Positions 1 through 11,905 of a DNA stretch of 64,000 bases are shown in pieces. Source of the stretch: Streblospio benedicti (Eukaryota > Annelida > Polychaeta > Spionida > Spionidae); assembly GCA_019095985.1 (NCBI GenBank), contig CM032669.1:38778072-38842071 (forward strand), read 5' to 3'. The notes below the pieces were generated by a model. The model was not told the origin of the DNA. It searched no databases and was given only the letters and a program-made list of their open reading frames with translations. A program made the translations under genes and the position numbers. How positions within the stretch are numbered: the first letter of the stretch is position 1; each line of letters starts with the position of its first letter.

Positions 1-1022
1 AGGCAAAACCATGGCTTGTCATACATCGTTGGAATCCTTGAGAAACCAGCTTTGCATCGAGACTTCAAATAAATGTGAAACTAGACTCTCCAGGTCGTAT
101 CAATATCTATAAATGTTGAGTACATTAACGCGGTATTCTTACGTTCATTCGCCGGCAAAACTATTTTGACACTGCTAAAGGATGCCAATAAGCCTTTATC
201 AAGAGCGCTGTTACGAATCTTCAATAATGCCGCACGCTGCGCGAGGATGATTTCTCAGAAATCTGTCAAAATCGGTAAGATCGGCCATGATGTGACGAAG
301 TTTAAATATTTGAAGAAGAATTATCATATTATTCATCATCCACGCCTCATCTTATTGTATCTTGCAACCCGGATCACAAATAAGGCTTTTGGCAAAGTAC
401 TCAATAAATGTGGACGTCGGATATCGAGTATTTCTATCAAAACGGATGATGTATTTGTCGGGTGATCGAGTGATGCCTGTCAAAGTCCACGATGATGAAG
501 AAATCGAAGTTTGAACACATTGTTGGTCCGTAATATTCTAAGTAAAGATATATTATTTTGAAATATAGATGGTTTATGTTGTTTTTCCTGTGTATGCTGG
601 ATAAAACATCGCTGCAATTAAAATTTCTACTGATATTACGACATTTAAAATCACCCGCGGAAGCTGTCAAAGGAATCGGCGATTACTCGAAATTGTCAAA
701 ATTTAACTTGATGCTGTATGTATCTTTATTTATAATGGTGAAAATAAGAAACTAGACAGTCTCCCGAATGTGTACTGTGAATGTGAAAATGTTGTGATGA
801 AAAACGCAAGAGCTACAAAGGATCATATTTCAACTATGACAATTGAAGACCCCCACTGTGAATAACACATCACGCTAATGCGTGTCTGGCACTCAGGGGG
901 TATCATAGTGAATTTACGTCCGGCTTGGAGAGGGTTAAAGCTTATTTGTCCACAGGACTAGTATGGCAAAAAGTTATTACGGTAGTCCTTTAACAATGTT
1001 GCTTGTCCAACTGTACATATTC
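1..1022. other. No recognisable gene; AT-rich unannotated sequence
   Basis: Short open frames of up to about 100 codons exist here, but none shows a domain, codon pattern or splice context that I can defend. The sequence is AT-rich and looks like intergenic or intronic DNA. An upstream exon of the host gene beginning at 2584 could be hidden here, but I could not place one. Confidence 0.5.
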
Positions 1023-1580
1023 TACTGTATTTCCGCATTTTGTATTCTAGGCTTCTATTTCTTTCAAAACATGTCTAGCATAGGCATTTAAGTGAAGGAG
1101 GCGTTAATTAATACTAAATGATTTGATCAACTTCAGTTTGACACACCTGAGGAAGGCACTATACCTCACCCAAGGAACTTCAAATAAACACTGCCACTTG
1201 CTCCCAAGTGAATGATTACTAGTGTATGATCCCACTCTAACGTAATAAACATTATTTCTTTATCATCAATATATAAGTATTCATATTATCATGTAGATAG
1301 TCATATCCACGATGTTCTTGGCTTTAAAATGATATTTTAACTGTCAAAATTGGATTGAGAATAACTAAGTTACCAGCAAAATACCACATCGTAGGTAATA
1401 AACATAATAATCAACTTGGTGCTGGCGGTATATGATAAGTGCTGGCCTTGAATAGGTGTTAATACGAGGGAGCCGTTTATTTGAGGGAGGCATTTATTGA
1501 TTTGAAATTGTGTCTAACCAGGCGTCTATTTGAGGGGAGGCTATAATTTGGGCAGCGGCTACAAAATGCGGAATACAGTA
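1023..1580. mobile_element. Non-autonomous DNA transposon (MITE-like), superfamily unknown
   Basis: The ends are inverted copies: TACTGTATTTCCGCATTTTG starts the left end at 1023 and its reverse complement, one base shorter, closes the right end at about 1580. Inside are several copies of a GGGAGGC-type motif. There is no coding capacity. No clear target duplication is visible, so the superfamily is open. Confidence 0.6.
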
Positions 1581-1692
1581 TAGACTTTCACTGTATCACA
1601 CTAGTGCTAAGGCTTTGAAAAAAGACAGCAGTCAGGAGGACCAGGTTGACCTATGGACCTTGGGAGGTTTGCATGAACTGTTAAGTTCATTT

Positions 1693-1824
1693 GCCTCCGT
1701 GGCCGAATGGTTAGGGAGTTGGACTCATGACCAGAAGGTTGTGGGTTCAATTCCCGGTTGGGTCTGGTGGTTGGTGTTGAGCAAACTTACCCTGAGCAGG
1801 TTGCACACACTGCTCCATGGTACC
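1693..1824 (+). repeat. tRNA-derived SINE head, interrupted by the adjacent MITE
   Basis: A tRNA-like region covers 1693-1765. It has an A-box-like TGGCCGAATGG at 1700-1710 and a textbook B box GGTTCAATTCC at 1744-1754. The loop triplet in the anticodon position reads CAT, so the source may be a tRNA-Met. The acceptor stem does not close well, so a functional tRNA gene is unlikely. The downstream body stops at the TAA target site of the 1828-2442 MITE. Confidence 0.6.
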
Positions 1825-1827
1825 TAA

Positions 1828-2442
1828 CCTCCCTGTTAGAGTGAACAAGCGGAACGCAGAGTCCCCGGTCCCTACGTCTGCGAACACCGTCCAAGGGCTA
1901 GGGCTAAAAAGATTTAGAGAAAATGTCGACTCCTGGCGGAGTAGAAGTGACGCCACAGGCGAAATTGCAAGAAATTGCACCGCAGGGCACCAACAGACGT
2001 CGACTGCGGCGTGATCACAGAAGCAGACGGAGTCCGCACTATTCTTGGCGCAGATAGGTCTTGCGGCGTTCACCGGCGTACAGCGGAGGTGAACGGCGTT
2101 CATTTTACGTGGGACGGAAGCAGACGGAGTCCGTCGGGGCCAAATACGGCTTCGTTTGGCAACCAGAAAAGTAAAAAAGATCAAAGGAATTTTAATCAAT
2201 ACCCCATCCGCAACGCGGAGTTGTTACGAGGTGCGAAAAACTCCGCGCAATTTTTGCTCGCGGAGGTAGCACAGAGCCTGCACGGAGCCCGCAAGACTCC
2301 GCTGGGCGACGCGTCGGAGCCATCCAGCGCCGTCGACCCTATTTTTCACTGAAAGGGTTAATTTCCCAATTTTTCATCTTTTTACGGACTCTGTCATTTT
2401 TTCGTCTAAAAATTTATACGGAGTCGTCACTCTAACAGGGGG
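1828..2442. mobile_element. Harbinger-type MITE with TAA target duplication
   Basis: The terminal inverted repeats share CCCTGTTAGAGTGA, read inward from both ends. The element is flanked by TAA at 1825-1827 and TAA at 2443-2445, the 3-bp TWA duplication typical of PIF/Harbinger. The interior is GC-richer than its surroundings and repeats a GACGGAGTCCG-like motif resembling the non-coding ends of the Harbinger element at 8783-11902. The terminal repeats differ from that element, so it is probably mobilised by a relative. It holds no plausible protein. Confidence 0.8.
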
Positions 2443-2583
2443 TAAACGTTAGATAGGTACAAGTCATTGGGTTGAAAGAGTGAGTGAATTTGTCATCGAG
2501 CATATAGACTTATTGTTAACATATATTGAAATAAACATTTTTTAATACCTTGTCATTTCAATATTGGAATTTCTATTTCGCAG

Positions 2584-2681
2584 GAAGAGATGGAAAAAGT
2601 TAAAAAAGATGAAAAAGAAAATCTCATGGAAATTTGTATTCAAGCTTCTAGCTGTCTCTGGGGTGATGGAGAACCAGGATT
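2584..2681 (+). CDS. Host gene exon A (unknown protein, partial)
   Basis: A pyrimidine-rich acceptor ending in CGCAG precedes 2584 and a good donor (GTAAGG) follows 2681. The 98-nt exon reads openly as a charged segment (EEMEKVKKDEKENLMEIC, then IQASSCLWGDGEPG) and ends two bases into a codon. That phase is completed exactly by the exon at 2849. I do not recognise the protein. The Lys/Glu-rich start followed by a Cys/Trp-containing turn suggests a helix leading to a folded region. Upstream exons and the start codon are not identified. The matching phase and splice signals are what separate this from chance. Confidence 0.6.
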
Positions 2682-2848
2682 GTAAGGCATTTTATTATAG
2701 AACCAATAAAATTCACATAGAGAATTGTTTATTATCTTTGTTATATTGCAATTTACTGTGTGTTTTGATTATACAATGATTTAGTTCTACTCTCACTGTT
2801 CTGCCAAGCATACAGTGATTTAGATAAAGATAATGGTTTTATTTACAG

Positions 2849-2888
2849 AGACAAGATCGATGAAGCAGAAAATGTGGTTACTCATTCT
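2849..2888 (+). CDS. Host gene exon B (unknown protein, partial)
   Basis: The acceptor TTTACAG ends at 2848 and the donor GTAAGT, a perfect consensus, starts at 2889. The 40-nt exon completes the split codon of exon A and then reads LDKIDEAENVVTHS, ending in phase 0. The only later good exons on this strand (27337 and 46072) also begin in phase 0, which supports one gene. The next intron is then about 24 kb and consists almost entirely of mobile elements, apart from a possible micro-exon at 26812. Confidence 0.6.
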
Positions 2889-2962
2889 GTAAGTATGCTT
2901 TTTGTTGTTGGAAAGTTTATAGAATGTGTCGGGTGAGTAATATTTTCGTGGGACTACCAGTA

Positions 2963-3768
2963 CAGTATAGGTCCGAATATCTGGATCTGGATTATTAGTA
3001 AATCCACTTTATCCAGACATGAAATCTTGGCCCCATTTTTAGAGTTATGGACTCGAACATCGTATTAAAATAATGTCACAGAAAAAAATCGCAAATAGGG
3101 AAAAAATTGAAAATAGGCGACCAAATAGGCGCTAGCCTTGTCACTCAGTTTCCATTGATAATCTAATTTACGTTACCGGTCCTTTATGGGGTGATAGAGA
3201 CTATAGATCGTGACACAGATCTAGATCTTTAACAAGAAACAGGTTTGAATTGGGCAGATATATTACCGGTTGTTTTCCGGATATGGATTGTTTTGATCGT
3301 AAAATAAATATCATATTCGTAATATATACCTTTTTCTCGTTAAATACATGTTTTAATCAAAATCTGATGAAAGATAAGCAAGATATTAATTTATTTAAAG
3401 ATGTTAAAAATTAAAAAAGTTCGCAGTCATGCATGTTTAGAAGAACGTGGTAGCTATTGTCGCCAATAAAAGTGATAAACCGATTGTGAAACTTAAAAAA
3501 TATTGTTTCTAGAAGTCATTACGTGTTGATTATTGCAATAATCTTGATAAATGTATAATGGATATTGATTATAAATGGAAGGTAATGTTACTTGTCACTT
3601 ATAAGTCTAGAAATATGTCAAAAAAGTTTGATACTTGTTCGATGTTCGTATTACGCCCATGTCATGGTGTATCAGAATAGTCATGGTCACGACCGTGATA
3701 TCCGGACGCCCGAATATCCGAACATCTCATCATTATCCCGAGGTGTCCGGATAAGCAGACCTGTACTG
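2963..3768. mobile_element. pogo-type (Tc1/mariner) non-autonomous element
   Basis: The left end reads CAGTATAGGTCCGAATATC and the right end, reverse complemented, reads CAGTACAGGTCTGCTTATCC. Both are preceded by TA (2961-2962 and 3769-3770), the target duplication of Tc1/mariner-pogo elements. The CAGT start also fits the pogo/Tigger style. The 806-bp interior is AT-rich and has no coding region, so it would rely on a transposase elsewhere. Confidence 0.75.
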
Positions 3769-4107
3769 TAGTAATGTTGTTTCCTTTATACTGTAGACTA
3801 TATAGCTTTATTAGTTACCTAGGGGCACTGGTACTACATTGTATATCTATAGACCATGATCTGCATTGCCATTTTTAAATCTCCCCTGTTCTGGAGTGAG
3901 ACTTCGGTTTGCTTCTGACGACATAAGCTCTGTGTCCTCAAGAAAGAGGTTCACTGTATAAAAATGCTTATAGCTATAGTATTGCTTATTGAATATTAAC
4001 CCCTAGTCATAAATAGCGGATATTTTGATACTAAAATAGCCCTCTTTTTCAACCAAATTTTCATACTGAGATGCTGCCCTTACTCACAGGTGAATCCTGT
4101 CTGTTAA

Positions 4108-4847
4108 CCCATTACCCCTCACGTTTTATTACATGATGGGCCTTGTATCCTTGCAAATATTTGCAGCTTAGCGCGTATAAAATCTTTCCATTTGTCGGAG
4201 CTGCGTTGCCAAATTTAAGCTGCCATAATTTCCTTAAAAATGCTCGTATTTCAACCATCTCTTCACCAAAATACAAAACAACCATTTTGGCTTACCGTAT
4301 TCCCAATTTCACAAATGTTTTGAAACAAAGCATCTCCATTTCCAATGGTAAAGGGAAGCCCTGTTCGGATCGGTTAGGACTGTGGTTTGCAGTGTACCTT
4401 CGGAGTAAATGAGTCACAGTAATTTAGAAAATAATTAAAAATATTTATCGGGTGTTTTTGGAACTCATTTATGTATCATAATAAAGCTTAAGTTGTTAGG
4501 AATATGAATATGTATTTGTCATCAAGATTGAACCATTATGAGTATGTCTACAACGCGATCAAACATTGGTGTTTTTGCATTTGATACGATATGACAAACA
4601 TGGCATCAATTGAAAGTTCTTTATATTCTCTTAAAATAAAAATTAAACATTAAAATAAATTGTGCATGACGATTCCTTATACGGTTTTACATATGATTAT
4701 CTAGTTTTAATCACGATGGCACCGCTGCTATACCCCAAACCAATGACTAGTATGACGGAACTCTTGACACCCAAACACGTGAAATCACCCGGCCGATTTG
4801 AGGGAGAGGGCCCAAGGCCGGTTTAGGCCATTTTGAGGGGTAAAGGG
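4108..4847. mobile_element. MITE with TTAA target duplication (piggyBac/Kolobok-like)
   Basis: Inverted ends of the form CCCWTTACCCCTCA (left CCCATTACCCCTCA, right CCCTTTACCCCTCA) sit directly inside TTAA at 4104-4107 and TTAA at 4848-4851. TTAA duplications are characteristic of piggyBac and Kolobok elements. An 89-codon open frame at 4143-4412 shows no domain and is probably chance. Confidence 0.75.
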
Positions 4848-4851
4848 TTAA

Positions 4852-5539
4852 ACGTTAGCGAATAAACTTCACATACCAATGTAAATTGTGTGGCAAATAA
4901 GCAGGATATTTATATATTAATTCGCAAACGCCGTGAGGTGGGCGTGGTCTACATGGTTGTTTTTTTATTGCGAGGCAAATTCGATGCCTATAGGCTTCTT
5001 GATGCTGACTACTCTGTTATTAGCCTGTCAAAAGCTTATTTAGAATTTCTGCGGTATTTTGAAAGGATGCCATGCTGTTATAAAGTATATACATAGCTTT
5101 ATTTCATAGGGGATAGCTTTAGAAATTTGGTGTTTTCATGGGTGAAATGGTGCCAACAGCCGTGCGTTTGTTGGAACAGCCAACATACTGAATAGTCAAG
5201 GAAAACCTTGGCATGACCGTCAAGTAGGATAAGAACGCATTTTTATTGCAGAATATTGTAGTAAAATATGTTTATTTTAAGAATCTGATAGATGCAACCT
5301 TGTCACCCTTGAGCAATTTTTGTGATTGACGCCACAAGCCACTCCCATTTTTTCATCAGCCCTCTGAGTATAATAAGCTTTGTAAGTAATAGAAACATAT
5401 CGTGTTTGGTATCATATTAAAGCGCATGTCTTAGAGAAATTAATTACATATGTAAACGATCATAAAAAAACAAGCAGTTATTTGATATATTCCATGTATT
5501 TTCATAAAATGTGAATCTTTTTATAATTTTGACTCACCA
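4852..5539. other. No recognisable gene
   Basis: AT-rich sequence with scattered short open frames. Nothing in it supports a gene, RNA or mobile element that I can name. Confidence 0.5.
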
Positions 5540-6076
5540 CAGTGACAAAAATTCGGGAGTAGCCCAAACTGGCCAGACGGGCCAGTGTTTTGAAATCTTC
5601 ATTGGCCCTTCTGATACCTTACTGGCATTGCGAGTGGTGAAGGCGCTAAATATCACTAAAGGGGTCTGGGGGCATGCCCCCGCCCCATAATTTTTATATT
5701 CTAAACGGTCATCAGAGGCCATTTTAAAGCATTTTAACGGGTTTTAGACAAAGCAAAGAGGCAGCCACATTAAGTTAAATTATACTAATACATTGTATTT
5801 GAATTTATTTACAAGTGTAATCAGAAGAAAATAATCACGCCGTGATAAAATATGACACCAGTAAACCATTGAAAATGTTTGCCGAACCAAAAACTGCTGA
5901 ATAAAAAATCGAGTGCCAAATGTATAGAAATACACAGCGCAGATGAATTTTCAGATAAAATACCACGAATATGATCAAATTAAGACTAAATTTTATGTTT
6001 GCCATCCGGGCCAATGTTCAGGAAAATTTACTGGCCCTTCCAAGGTTGTACTGGCCAGTGCTAATTTTTGTCACTG
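5540..6076. mobile_element. Short inverted-terminal element with CAGTGACAAAAATT ends
   Basis: The left end CAGTGACAAAAATT at 5540 is matched by its reverse complement ending at 6076. The next about 60 bp inside each end also mirror each other loosely, with repeated CTGGCC and GGCCAGT words. The interior contains the near-palindrome GGGGGCATGCCCCCG at about 5670, also seen in altered form at about 12120. No clear target duplication was found, so the superfamily is uncertain; the CAGTG start would fit hAT. Confidence 0.5.
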
Positions 6077-6934
6077 ACACCATGTAGCGTCCACTGTTAA
6101 TATTCCAGTCTTATTTTTGATTAGTGCACTATCCTTCATTGTCTTGACCCTCATCTTCCCCAGAATCCTATACTTCGTCGTCAATTTGAATGTAATTATT
6201 AATTTGCTTTGTCATGGAATTAGCACATTAAGCGTTGGCCTCACACTGGCAGTAAGATGCACATGGCAGCCCAAGTGACTGACAGCTACAGTTAGTTCAG
6301 GAACATTTTTGTTATTCTTTTACACCTGCATGCCACAATTTTTATGTCTGGAATATCATGATCTATGCTCCATCCAAAATGAATGTTAGCTGCAGGAGGA
6401 ACATTTGGTCAGCTGCCCTCCAGATACGTGTTTACAAATGAGCAAGTTTAACATCCTCCATTGCTGACTTGTCAGTAGGAGGTAGGCTTTTTATCATCAG
6501 TCAGTCTCTAAGATTCGCGGTCGCCAGGTCGAAATGGCAAGTTCAGAATCACAATTGGCGATCACAACTTATTTCATATTGGCCAGATTGGCGATGTGGA
6601 TTTTCCTGTCATTTTGGCGATTCAGTGGGGGGTTTCACTCGCCTAATATTATGTAATTGTTGCTTTTTCTTTGGCCACCTAATCCCGAGTATTCATCGCC
6701 ATGGACCAACCCTTTCTAAGGCGTAATAAAATTGAAACTTCACCCCTTTTTATATTATCTGCCAAATGCAACAACAGAGTACTTGCTTATTATATACTGC
6801 TGACGAGTCGAGCCAATAGTTTACAGTATTGATCCGCGCTATTTATGCCACACAGCAGCAATATTAAACAAAGCCCACAGTAGATATAAGCCGCTATTTA
6901 CATAGACTAGCAGCACGGTATATTGATGGCCAGC
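6077..6934. other. No gene; decayed repeat around 6490-6720
   Basis: The part around 6490-6720 repeats TGGCGAT-like words and starts with AGTCTCTAAG. The same AGTCTCTAAGG word occurs in the opposite orientation near 12380. This suggests a shared, decayed transposon end, but I could not delimit it. Confidence 0.35.
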
Positions 6935-8187
6935 CTGGGGTCGGTTTCACCAAATATTAGCTATAGCAAGCACTTTTAGCGATAGCCGAAGAGTTTGCGA
7001 GACGATTTGCGTGAGTTTCACCAAATCAGTAGCAAACGGTACTTGCGTTTTTGCGATTGCAAGACATTATGTATTTAAGAATATAGTATCACGGCTGATA
7101 ATTCGAACTGATGGAGGCTGATTCTTCTTATAAGCTTAAGTCTAGTAATAGTGTTCAAACGATTTGTTTTCCTTATGATTCAAACAATGCATGTAAAAGA
7201 TCTGGTCACACCGGCTTAAATTCACGCACACGCATGAAACACGCTTGAAAATCTGGCTGTGCGTGCATGTGCGCTGAGAGTTTTGACTGTTTACGTGATG
7301 AAATATCACTTTTGATTCACGCATAAACTACAGAAAGATCGCTGATAAACCACTGACAAAATACTAACAATCCACATATGCAAGAAAGTTATTTATTTTT
7401 GTATGGGTGTATCATTAAAAATATGCTAAATACAACCCCCCGATCACCCTTACATCCACGCACGGTCTGCGCAAGTATTACGTTAAGCACTAATGAATTA
7501 TGTGCAACAGTGGAAATACTCTATAGGGTCTTGCGGGTTGTGGTGATTCCTAGTTTTGAACAGTTCAAAACTTCGAATCACGCACAGTATCGATAACATC
7601 CCCACTCAGCGACGCAAGATTCATGTGAGAAACACTGACAAAAGCCGCAGAGCACGGATGGTCCACTGATGCATCACGTAAGCCTGTAAATTTAATTGTG
7701 TTCATGCGTGTACATAACTTTAAGCCAGTGTGACCAGCTCTTATATTTGTAATGTGTTAGATGACTTTGATATCCGTGCTGCCAGATTAGAAGCAGAACA
7801 TTTCATTAAAAGCATATTGGCTGAGTTAGACAGTCATAGACACTCTTGTCACTAATGTTCAGAATAAAACGGACTTATTATTTGGGGCATTTGATGCTTC
7901 TAAAATCACATGAAAAAAAGGAACAGGTTTGGCAAGATATATGCTGTAGAATATGAATTGCCGTATGTTTTCCTGTTAATCTTAAGAATCTTCCTTTCTT
8001 GTTTAGCTATGCTTGGTTACTGGAATACTGTTTGCGGCCAGGCGACTATGCTCGCTAATTTTGGGCTAGTTAGCGTGAACTCACGCTATTTGAAAATGGT
8101 GGTGAAACCCAAATTTTAGCACATTAGCGTTAGCGATGAAAATGCAGTACTTAGCGATTGCGAATGGCTTGGTGAAACCGACCCCTG
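6935..8187. mobile_element. Non-autonomous DNA transposon with GGGGTCGGTTTCACCAA ends
   Basis: The 17-bp word GGGGTCGGTTTCACCAA opens the left end (6937) and its reverse complement closes the right end (8185). Subterminal parts repeat TTAGCG and AGCGATT words. The right end extends to CAGGGGTCGG, a hAT-like start, but I see no 8-bp target duplication. A second inverted-terminal element lies inside it at 7202-7737. There is no coding region. Confidence 0.6.
7202..7737. mobile_element. Nested inverted-terminal element (CTGGTCACACYGGCTTAAA)
   Basis: CTGGTCACACCGGCTTAAA at 7202 is mirrored by CTGGTCACACTGGCTTAAA in reverse complement ending at 7737, and a CACGCATGAA word also recurs in inverted orientation just inside. 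The whole unit lies within the 6935-8187 element, so it probably inserted into it. No reliable target duplication is visible. Confidence 0.6.
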
Positions 8188-8782
8188 CATGTTTATATTG
8201 ACATGATGAAGTTGATAGGGGAGGAAATGAAGGTTTATTAGCCACAAAGTGTTGAGATTATTATTTACAATTCTTATTATATTTTCATAGATTACAAAAA
8301 CAAGAAAAATAATTTATTTCAAATTAGATAGATAATGCATTCATATCATGTCAATTTTGGTCAATGTTGATATGTCTAATATGCCTTTATAGCAGTGTGT
8401 GATATGTGATGATGTATTTTATTTAACTGTAACATTCTATTTGAACAATGAATTCTACGAATAAAAATGTTTTTTCTTTTATATTTCAAAATAAATGGTA
8501 AATTGTAGCACTTTTGCGCGATAAACAAATAAGCAATGCCCAATTCGCCTCTAATTAGGGCCCATATCTGTAAGACCAGGACCCACTTTTTCCAGAGCTG
8601 AGGGCCCAGGGCCCAGGGCCCATTTTTCAAAATTCCTGGAGTGAACACTGCATGATAATGAGATGGATGAGGAGGAAGAGCAAAGGAAGCCGGGACTTTA
8701 TGATGAGTGATATCGTAGTGTGTTCTCTCTTGCCAACTATATTTTGTACAATCGAAAATAAATGATTTTTATCAAAAGCCTA
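8188..8782. other. No gene; short GGGCCCA iteration
   Basis: AT-rich, with a small triple iteration of the word GGGCCCA around 8602-8622 and AGGGCCCAT nearby. No gene is supported. Confidence 0.45.
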
Positions 8783-11700
8783 CCCCCCCATTATACCAAG
8801 CCACCGAGTGGAAGGCGACGGACAGAGCCTAAAATGTTGACTCTGTACGTCGTTGGAACCCGTCGTGGCACTCAATTTGATAATCCATGTTTGTAAACAT
8901 TACTTGGAAACGGAGCCGCAAGGACTCTGTCCGCATCCACCCACGTAGTCAAAATGCAACGTACGTAGCCTTATCACAACGTCACAGAGGAAATAGGAGC
9001 CGCCGCAACAACGTACAGAGTATGACTCGCTCCGCCACAGGGCGAAATCACAACGGACGCAGCCCTTTTTACAACGGACGCAGCCTTGGATTTTACATAC
9101 AAATCAATTGGCTCGGCGACGTCCGTTGTCCTACCACGTTGCCTGTTGGCGCCGTGCGGTGTCAAATGACTGCTTGCGCCGAGCGGTTCGAACGGAGCCG
9201 AACTAGTCTGTCCGCCGCTATGTATATTTGAAAAAGTTACATTTATTTACACGCCTGAATATTACAAATATAACAGTACAAAGTTAGTTTATTATACTTA
9301 ATTTTATTTCAACACATACAATTTGACAAATTCACAATTCTACAAAATACACATGAGAATATTAGAAAAGTAATATTAAAATCATACTGTTATACATAAC
9401 TTACATACAACACGACAAAGTCACAATTGTTCAAATTACACATGAGAAAGTCCGAAGGTGCACTGAAATACATAAGTGTTTTTATTTTTTGTTTGCTACT
9501 CAAATTTTTAAATTGGAATGTTCAACCATCTTGCATCTCTTCATCAGTGTCTACGTCAACATCACCATCAGCTTGGGGTTGGATTTGAGTAGGAATATTA
9601 ATATGTATCCTGGCATTCACACGTTCTTCCTGCCACGGCACCGCTCCAGCAGGACTATTGAAGTATGCCACCAAGACCTGGCGTTGAATCTTGGCTGCTT
9701 CCAGTTCTCTCACACCCTGGTGGCGAGCATCAATAGGTTCCAGATTAGCATGTTCACGCCATGCTCCCGGTATAATATTGTGATCATCGTCCTCGGCATC
9801 GGGCTGGACACCAGGGGCAAGGTCTTGCACATTGTCTCTGATCAACCTGATGCGGATGAAGTTGTGGAGGCAAATGCCTGCATGTACTATTTGCTGGACA
9901 ATTTCCGGTTTTTGTTGCATGGTAGTTAAAAAACACTGCCATCTCTGAGCGAGGATACCAAAGGCATTCTCAACGACCATCCTGGCACGTGAGATGCGAT
10001 AATTGTAGATACGTTGTTCCATACTCAAGTTTTTCTGGCTAAAGGGGTTTCATCATGTACTCCCTGAGTGCAAACGCATCGTCCCCTAATATGAAGTATG
10101 GAAATGGTATATTGTCATTTGGCAAGTTATCTGGTCGTGGTATTCCGAGGTCGCCCTCATCAAGCCCTTCCTTCAGAGGCGATGAATTGAAGAGCTGCAT
10201 ATCGGATTGGTGGCCCACACCACCCACATCAGTGAACATGAATTTATAGTCCGCATCCACCAGGGCCATGAGAACTACAGAAAAAAAAACCCTTGTAGTT
10301 ATGGTACAAACTGCCAGACTTGTTTGGTCTTCTTATGCGTATGTGTTTGCCATCCAAGGCTCCCAGAGCGTGAGGCATATTCCATTTCTGCTGGAACCTT
10401 TGAGACACTTGTAGCCATTCTTCTTCGTTTTGGGGGAACGTGACCACCTCCTCTGCTAGCTCATCTTGAATTGCCTTACACACCTCGGGGATTATCACAG
10501 CTATGGTGTGGCGGCTAACTCGAAAACAGTAACTTAAAGTAGGGTAGTTCTCACCTGTGGCCATGTATCTCAACGTGATTGCCAATTTCAATCCAGGTGA
10601 GTGTGCTTTCCTGTAATTGGTGTCCTGTTTCTGGATTCTTGGAGTCAAACGGACGAGAAGTTCCTCAAACATTTGCGGAGACATGCGTAGGAAGTTGAAG
10701 TAACTATATGGGTCTTCCACTCTCATTTCAGCCATGAGGTTATCGTAGTGTCCATATAGGAGTCTGCGGTCACCAGACCCCCACGGACGAACCCACCACT
10801 GCCTCCTCTTCCTGGGGCCTTGCTTCCTGCGACGCCGCCTTCCGTGGGCGTCAACGCGAGCCAATTGGACTTCACGTGCTTCTTCTTCTTCGTCATCAGC
10901 ATCTTCTAGATCGGATGGTACGTGTACTTGTAGGTGCCCAACATCTGCTTGAGGTGGATGGTTGGCTATTTGGTTGTCTGGATAATAAAGTGCAGCCTGC
11001 TCTGGATGATTACTTGCAAGGTAAAGTATCATTATATTGTACGTATTCCTGGTAATGTCTTTCATAAGTGTCACTGCCAGTCTCAGGCGCACCACATCAT
11101 CAAAAGCCAGCATTGACATATTCCAAAATTGTTTTTCAATTGTTTAAAAATATACATACATACGTCCACTACACTTCGAGTGGTACCAAATTAAATGCAA
11201 TCTTCTCGTTTTGGTCATTTATATATGGTCACCAGGAGCCCTCTGTCCAAGCGCCACTGACCGCGGCGGACGTCCTCACAAACGCCGCCCACTTCGTGCG
11301 TAGACTACGGACAGAACGCACCCGTTTCCTTGTATCAACGCAAACGGAGGGATATATTTCCCTATTCAACGCTTTTGACGCAGCCAAATAACGGCGTCCG
11401 TCGAAAACCCCAATAGAAAGTCATAGTAAAAACAACCCCGCCCGTCGCCTCTGGGCGTTGCGAAAATGCTCTGTACGTCACAGAGCCAAAGAGCCAAATG
11501 ACAAGCGACGTCCGGACACGCCTGGCAGAGCCTGAACGCAGCCTGAACGCAGCCAATTTGCGCCGGACGCAGTTGAAATACTCCTGACAGAGTGGACGAC
11601 GTACAGAGGATTTTACGACGCCACGCCGCCCAAACAGAGCCAAAATCAGCCAAACGTCGCCCAAACGTCGCATTTCCTCCGTCCGTTGCCTCCGGCCGCA

Positions 11701-11902
11701 GGGGATTATCCACCGATCAATACTCATGATTCTGCCCGGAGGGGAGGCTCCGACCTTTTTTCCAGCCCTTCGTGGATTCGACGGACGGATCGCAAACAGA
11801 GTCCAAAAATCCGTACGGATTTGGTCGACGTTGCGGGACTTTGTCATTTTTTGCCATTTTTTTCGAAAATCCGCCCGGAGCCTGCTTGGTGTAATGGGGG
11901 GG
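8783..11902 (-). mobile_element. PIF/Harbinger DNA transposon, full length
   Basis: The element begins with seven C then ATTATACCAAGC at 8783 and ends with the mirrored GCTTGGTGTAAT and seven G at 11902, one mismatch over about 18 bp. The flanking triplets are CTA (8780-8782) and TTA (11903-11905), so the expected TWA duplication is present but imperfect. The transposase reads on the minus strand in the middle. Long GC-rich non-coding ends (8800-9230 and 11250-11890) repeat CGGACGCAGCC-like words. No separate Myb/SANT-like second gene, usual for this superfamily, was recognised. Confidence 0.85.
9522..11119 (-). pseudogene. Harbinger (HARBI1-like) DDE transposase, two frameshifts
   Basis: This is the DDE nuclease of the element, which would cut and join its ends in the nucleus. 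Reading from 11119 down there is an acidic, low-complexity start, a basic RRRRRKQGPRKRR patch, a helix-turn-helix-like stretch (TLSYCFRVSRHTIAVIIPEV), then the DDE core. The first Asp is in ALDGKHIRIRRP, the second in FTDVGGVGHQSD, and the Glu in VVENAFGILAQRW, spacing normal for DDE_Tnp_4. Three open segments (11119-10244, 10269-10039, 10028-9522) are offset by one base each, at about 10281-10289, where a run of nine A (T on the coding strand) seems one too long, and at about 10040. Both shifts lie in short homopolymers, so they could be sequencing errors. Otherwise the sequence looks fresh and full length. Confidence 0.9.
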
Positions 11903-11905
11903 TTA

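Noticed and set aside
166-465. 99-codon open frame as a gene
   Set aside because: No domain, no splice or start context, and composition like the surrounding AT-rich DNA.
1693-1765. Functional tRNA-Met gene
   Set aside because: A and B boxes are good, but the acceptor stem does not pair and there is a SINE-like body, so I treat it as a tRNA-derived SINE.
4143-4412. 89-codon open frame as a gene
   Set aside because: It lies inside the TTAA-flanked MITE and shows no protein features.
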